Below, piece after piece: positions 62,500-64,000 of a stretch of DNA of 64,000 nt (positions are counted from its first letter, which is position 1; the number at the start of each line of letters is the position of its first letter). Where the stretch lies: assembly GCF_004359575.1 (NCBI RefSeq), contig NZ_SCWF01000001.1, positions 310,001 through 374,000 of the forward strand, written 5' to 3'. The notes beneath the pieces are model-generated. The model was not told the DNA's origin and made no database searches. It saw nothing but the letters and a program-made list of their open reading frames with translations. Source of the DNA: Macrococcus bovicus. GTDB lineage: Bacteria > Bacillota > Bacilli > Staphylococcales > Staphylococcaceae. The position numbers were made by a program, and so were the translations under genes.

Positions 62500-63087
62500 A
62501 TGACTTTTAAAATTTTAAATGTTACGTTACTTGCTTCATCGCTTATTCTGGCTGCTTGTGGAAATGAACCTGTAGAAAAACAGAAAGAGAAAACAAGTAC
62601 TGAGACTACTACAGAAGCCCCAACTATAGAAAAGTTGACGACTGAAAAAGCTACGACTGAAGAAGAAACCACTGAGGCTCCTTCAACGGAAGCACCGACA
62701 ACAGAAGAGCCTACTACTGAAGCTCCAAAAGAAGTAATTGCAGGAGAAAATAATGTTTATGGCTCTATTGGTTCAGCCTTTAAAGAAAAAGGCGCTTTTT
62801 ACGTAAACGAAAAAGGTAACGTCAATCTGATGGGTGACAAGGATAATATATATCAGGCAGAAAAAAACTTTGATTCAGATTTAGGTTTGACTGTAGAAAT
62901 GGATGAACCATTTCTAACTGATCATGCATTTGATTTTATGGAAGATGATGCAACAATGGTTCAGAAAATCAGTGATAATGAGTTTGTTTATGAAAGTAAG
63001 AAGCTGAATAAAAAGTATGATGTCATGTTTTCGCGTCCGGATGGCAAGACTGTAACAAGAGTTATTGTTAGTCAACACCAAGAATAA
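62500..63087 (+). CDS. Lipoprotein with Thr/Glu-rich linker
   Basis: This 195-residue lipoprotein begins MTFKILNVTLLASSLILAAC, with the lipobox cysteine at 20. A TTEAPTTEEPTTE-type linker (about 33-80) leads to a small domain (NNVYGSIGSAFKEKGAFYVN and ISDNEFVYESKKLNKKYDVM). GAGGATGG precedes the ATG at 62500; an earlier ATG at 62470 would break the signal peptide. The linker is shared with the nuclease upstream. Unknown function; surface cargo, possibly exclusion of other phages. Confidence 0.75.
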   Translation: MTFKILNVTLLASSLILAACGNEPVEKQKEKTSTETTTEAPTIEKLTTEKATTEEETTEAPSTEAPTTEEPTTEAPKEVIAGENNVYGSIGSAFKEKGAFYVNEKGNVNLMGDKDNIYQAEKNFDSDLGLTVEMDEPFLTDHAFDFMEDDATMVQKISDNEFVYESKKLNKKYDVMFSRPDGKTVTRVIVSQHQE

Positions 63088-63090
63088 AAT

Positions 63091-63118
63091 TAGGGTATCT
63101 CTATACCCTTCTTTTTTT
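63091..63118 (+). terminator. Intrinsic terminator after the lipoprotein gene
   Basis: AGGGTAT pairs with ATACCCT around CTCT and is followed by TCTTTTTTT. Confidence 0.8.
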
Positions 63119-63159
63119 ACACCATTTTTCCGAAAAATCATTGAAAGGAGGTGAAAAAA

Positions 63160-64000
63160 ATGGCAGTAAAGAAAGTAGGCAAGTCTTATGCTTACGACTT
63201 TTATTTTGAAGGCCAGCGATACCGTCAGGGCCGATTTAAGACGAAGGCAGAGGCTCTTCATGCGGAGAGAATACTTTATAATCAGCTGATGAACGGCATC
63301 CGGCTGCAGAAAGATTTGACGTTCGCTGAATACTTTGAAAAATGGATGGAGACGAACAAGCTTGAAAATGTTTCTGATCGGACCTACAAGACCTATAAAT
63401 CTGCGCTGAAACATATTAAGAAAAGTGACTTCGGAAAGATTAAGCTGAAGGACTTGAGCCGGGATAAGTTTCAGGACTTTATTAATGAGTATGCCAAAGA
63501 GCATGCCAAGGACACCATCAAGAAATTTAAAGGTGCATGTGGTGCTTGCTTTGAGGCAGCTGTGTTCGATGGTCTGATGATTAAGAATATCAACCATAAC
63601 ATTACTTATACAGCTGGTAAGGAATCGCAGAAGGAAGAAACAAAGTTCATTGAGATGAAGGATTATGAGCGTGTTAAAAAACAGCTGATGAAATCAGACA
63701 GCGAGTCTTCACTCTTTCTGTTCGTGATGCTGATCACTGGCGCAAGATTTTCCGGAGCTGCAGCATTAAGAAGAGAATATATTGATGAAGTTAATTCGAC
63801 TATCTATATTGCAGAGACTAAGACTGATTTATCTCCCCGAACTTTAACAGTGCCGAGAAAGGACCTCAGCCACATTCTGAGAGGCATTGAGCGTCTGCCA
63901 GTATATTTGGATGGGAAAGTCTTTCATCTCTCCTACACAGCCGTAAATAAGCAGATAAAGCGTGTATGTAAACAACTCGAAATAGAAGAGGTCACATCGC
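63160..64000 (+). CDS. int: Tyrosine recombinase integrase (partial, runs past right edge)
   Basis: The first 280 residues are seen. AAAGGAGGTG precedes the ATG. The N-terminal AP2-like arm-binding domain (MAVKKVGKSYAYDFYFEGQR), a SAM-like core-binding domain (about 53-165) and the start of the catalytic domain are present, with the first catalytic arginine in LITGARFSGAAALR-type context and the lysine in ETKTDLSPRTL. The HxxR and tyrosine motifs and the attR site lie beyond the window. It drives integration and excision of this prophage. Confidence 0.93.
   Translation, partial: MAVKKVGKSYAYDFYFEGQRYRQGRFKTKAEALHAERILYNQLMNGIRLQKDLTFAEYFEKWMETNKLENVSDRTYKTYKSALKHIKKSDFGKIKLKDLSRDKFQDFINEYAKEHAKDTIKKFKGACGACFEAAVFDGLMIKNINHNITYTAGKESQKEETKFIEMKDYERVKKQLMKSDSESSLFLFVMLITGARFSGAAALRREYIDEVNSTIYIAETKTDLSPRTLTVPRKDLSHILRGIERLPVYLDGKVFHLSYTAVNKQIKRVCKQLEIEEVTS

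Noticed and set aside
62914-63597. 227-codon minus-strand frame opposite lipoprotein and integrase
   Set aside because: Spans two clear plus-strand genes and the terminator between them.

Overview
The window looks like a Staphylococcaceae chromosome carrying a nearly complete prophage. The hemA-hemX-hemC-hemD-hemB-hemL order next to engB, clpX and tig, and the valS-folC-comC-radC-mreC string, are the Staphylococcus/Macrococcus arrangement. The host part looks less AT-rich than S. aureus, and several proteins carry Thr/Glu-rich linkers, so I favour Macrococcus or a close relative. No rRNA or tRNA gene is available to settle the genus.

Host part (1 to about 27.5 kb), almost all on the minus strand: mreC (cut by the window edge); a heterodimeric ABC exporter pair behind a short leader peptide and an attenuator; radC; a prepilin peptidase; a beta-hydroxyacid dehydrogenase; a PadR regulator with its membrane partner; a 62-bp hairpin tandem repeat array (nine copies); a YfcC-type transporter; folC and valS behind a T-box; an AbrB-type membrane protein; two small membrane proteins; the six-gene haem operon; engB; clpX; tig; a TPR-like protein; and a Nudix hydrolase. 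After the Nudix gene comes the 3' end of a host gene whose 5' part is absent, which marks the left prophage junction.

Prophage part (about 27.5 kb to the right edge, where the integrase is cut off): a cos-type siphovirus laid out right to left. On the plus strand are CI-like repressor, ImmA-like peptidase, a membrane-anchored extracellular thermonuclease, a lipoprotein and the tyrosine integrase. On the minus strand are Cro, small early genes, a Rad50-like ATPase, RecT, a metallo-hydrolase, SSB, a DnaD-type initiator with internal iterons, RusA, a RinA-like late activator, HNH, terminase, portal, ClpP-type protease, capsid, connector genes, major tail protein, frameshifted tail chaperones, tape measure with M23 domain, Dit, a receptor-binding-type protein with duplicated domains, an M14-type carboxypeptidase, tail endopeptidase, holin and endolysin. 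Two plus-strand genes with extended -10 promoters are embedded in the early region. Three genes beyond the endolysin form a cargo segment next to attL, one with its own operator-promoter.

The most interesting items are the leader-peptide attenuator of the ABC exporter, the membrane-anchored nuclease plus Thr/Glu-rich lipoprotein between repressor and integrase, the acidic HTH cargo gene whose palindromic operators sit in and behind its promoter, the peptidase inside the tail module, several hairpins that look like terminators inside the late operon, and a metallo-hydrolase that seems to start at AUU. Several short genes with non-ATG starts or under 60 codons are reported here.
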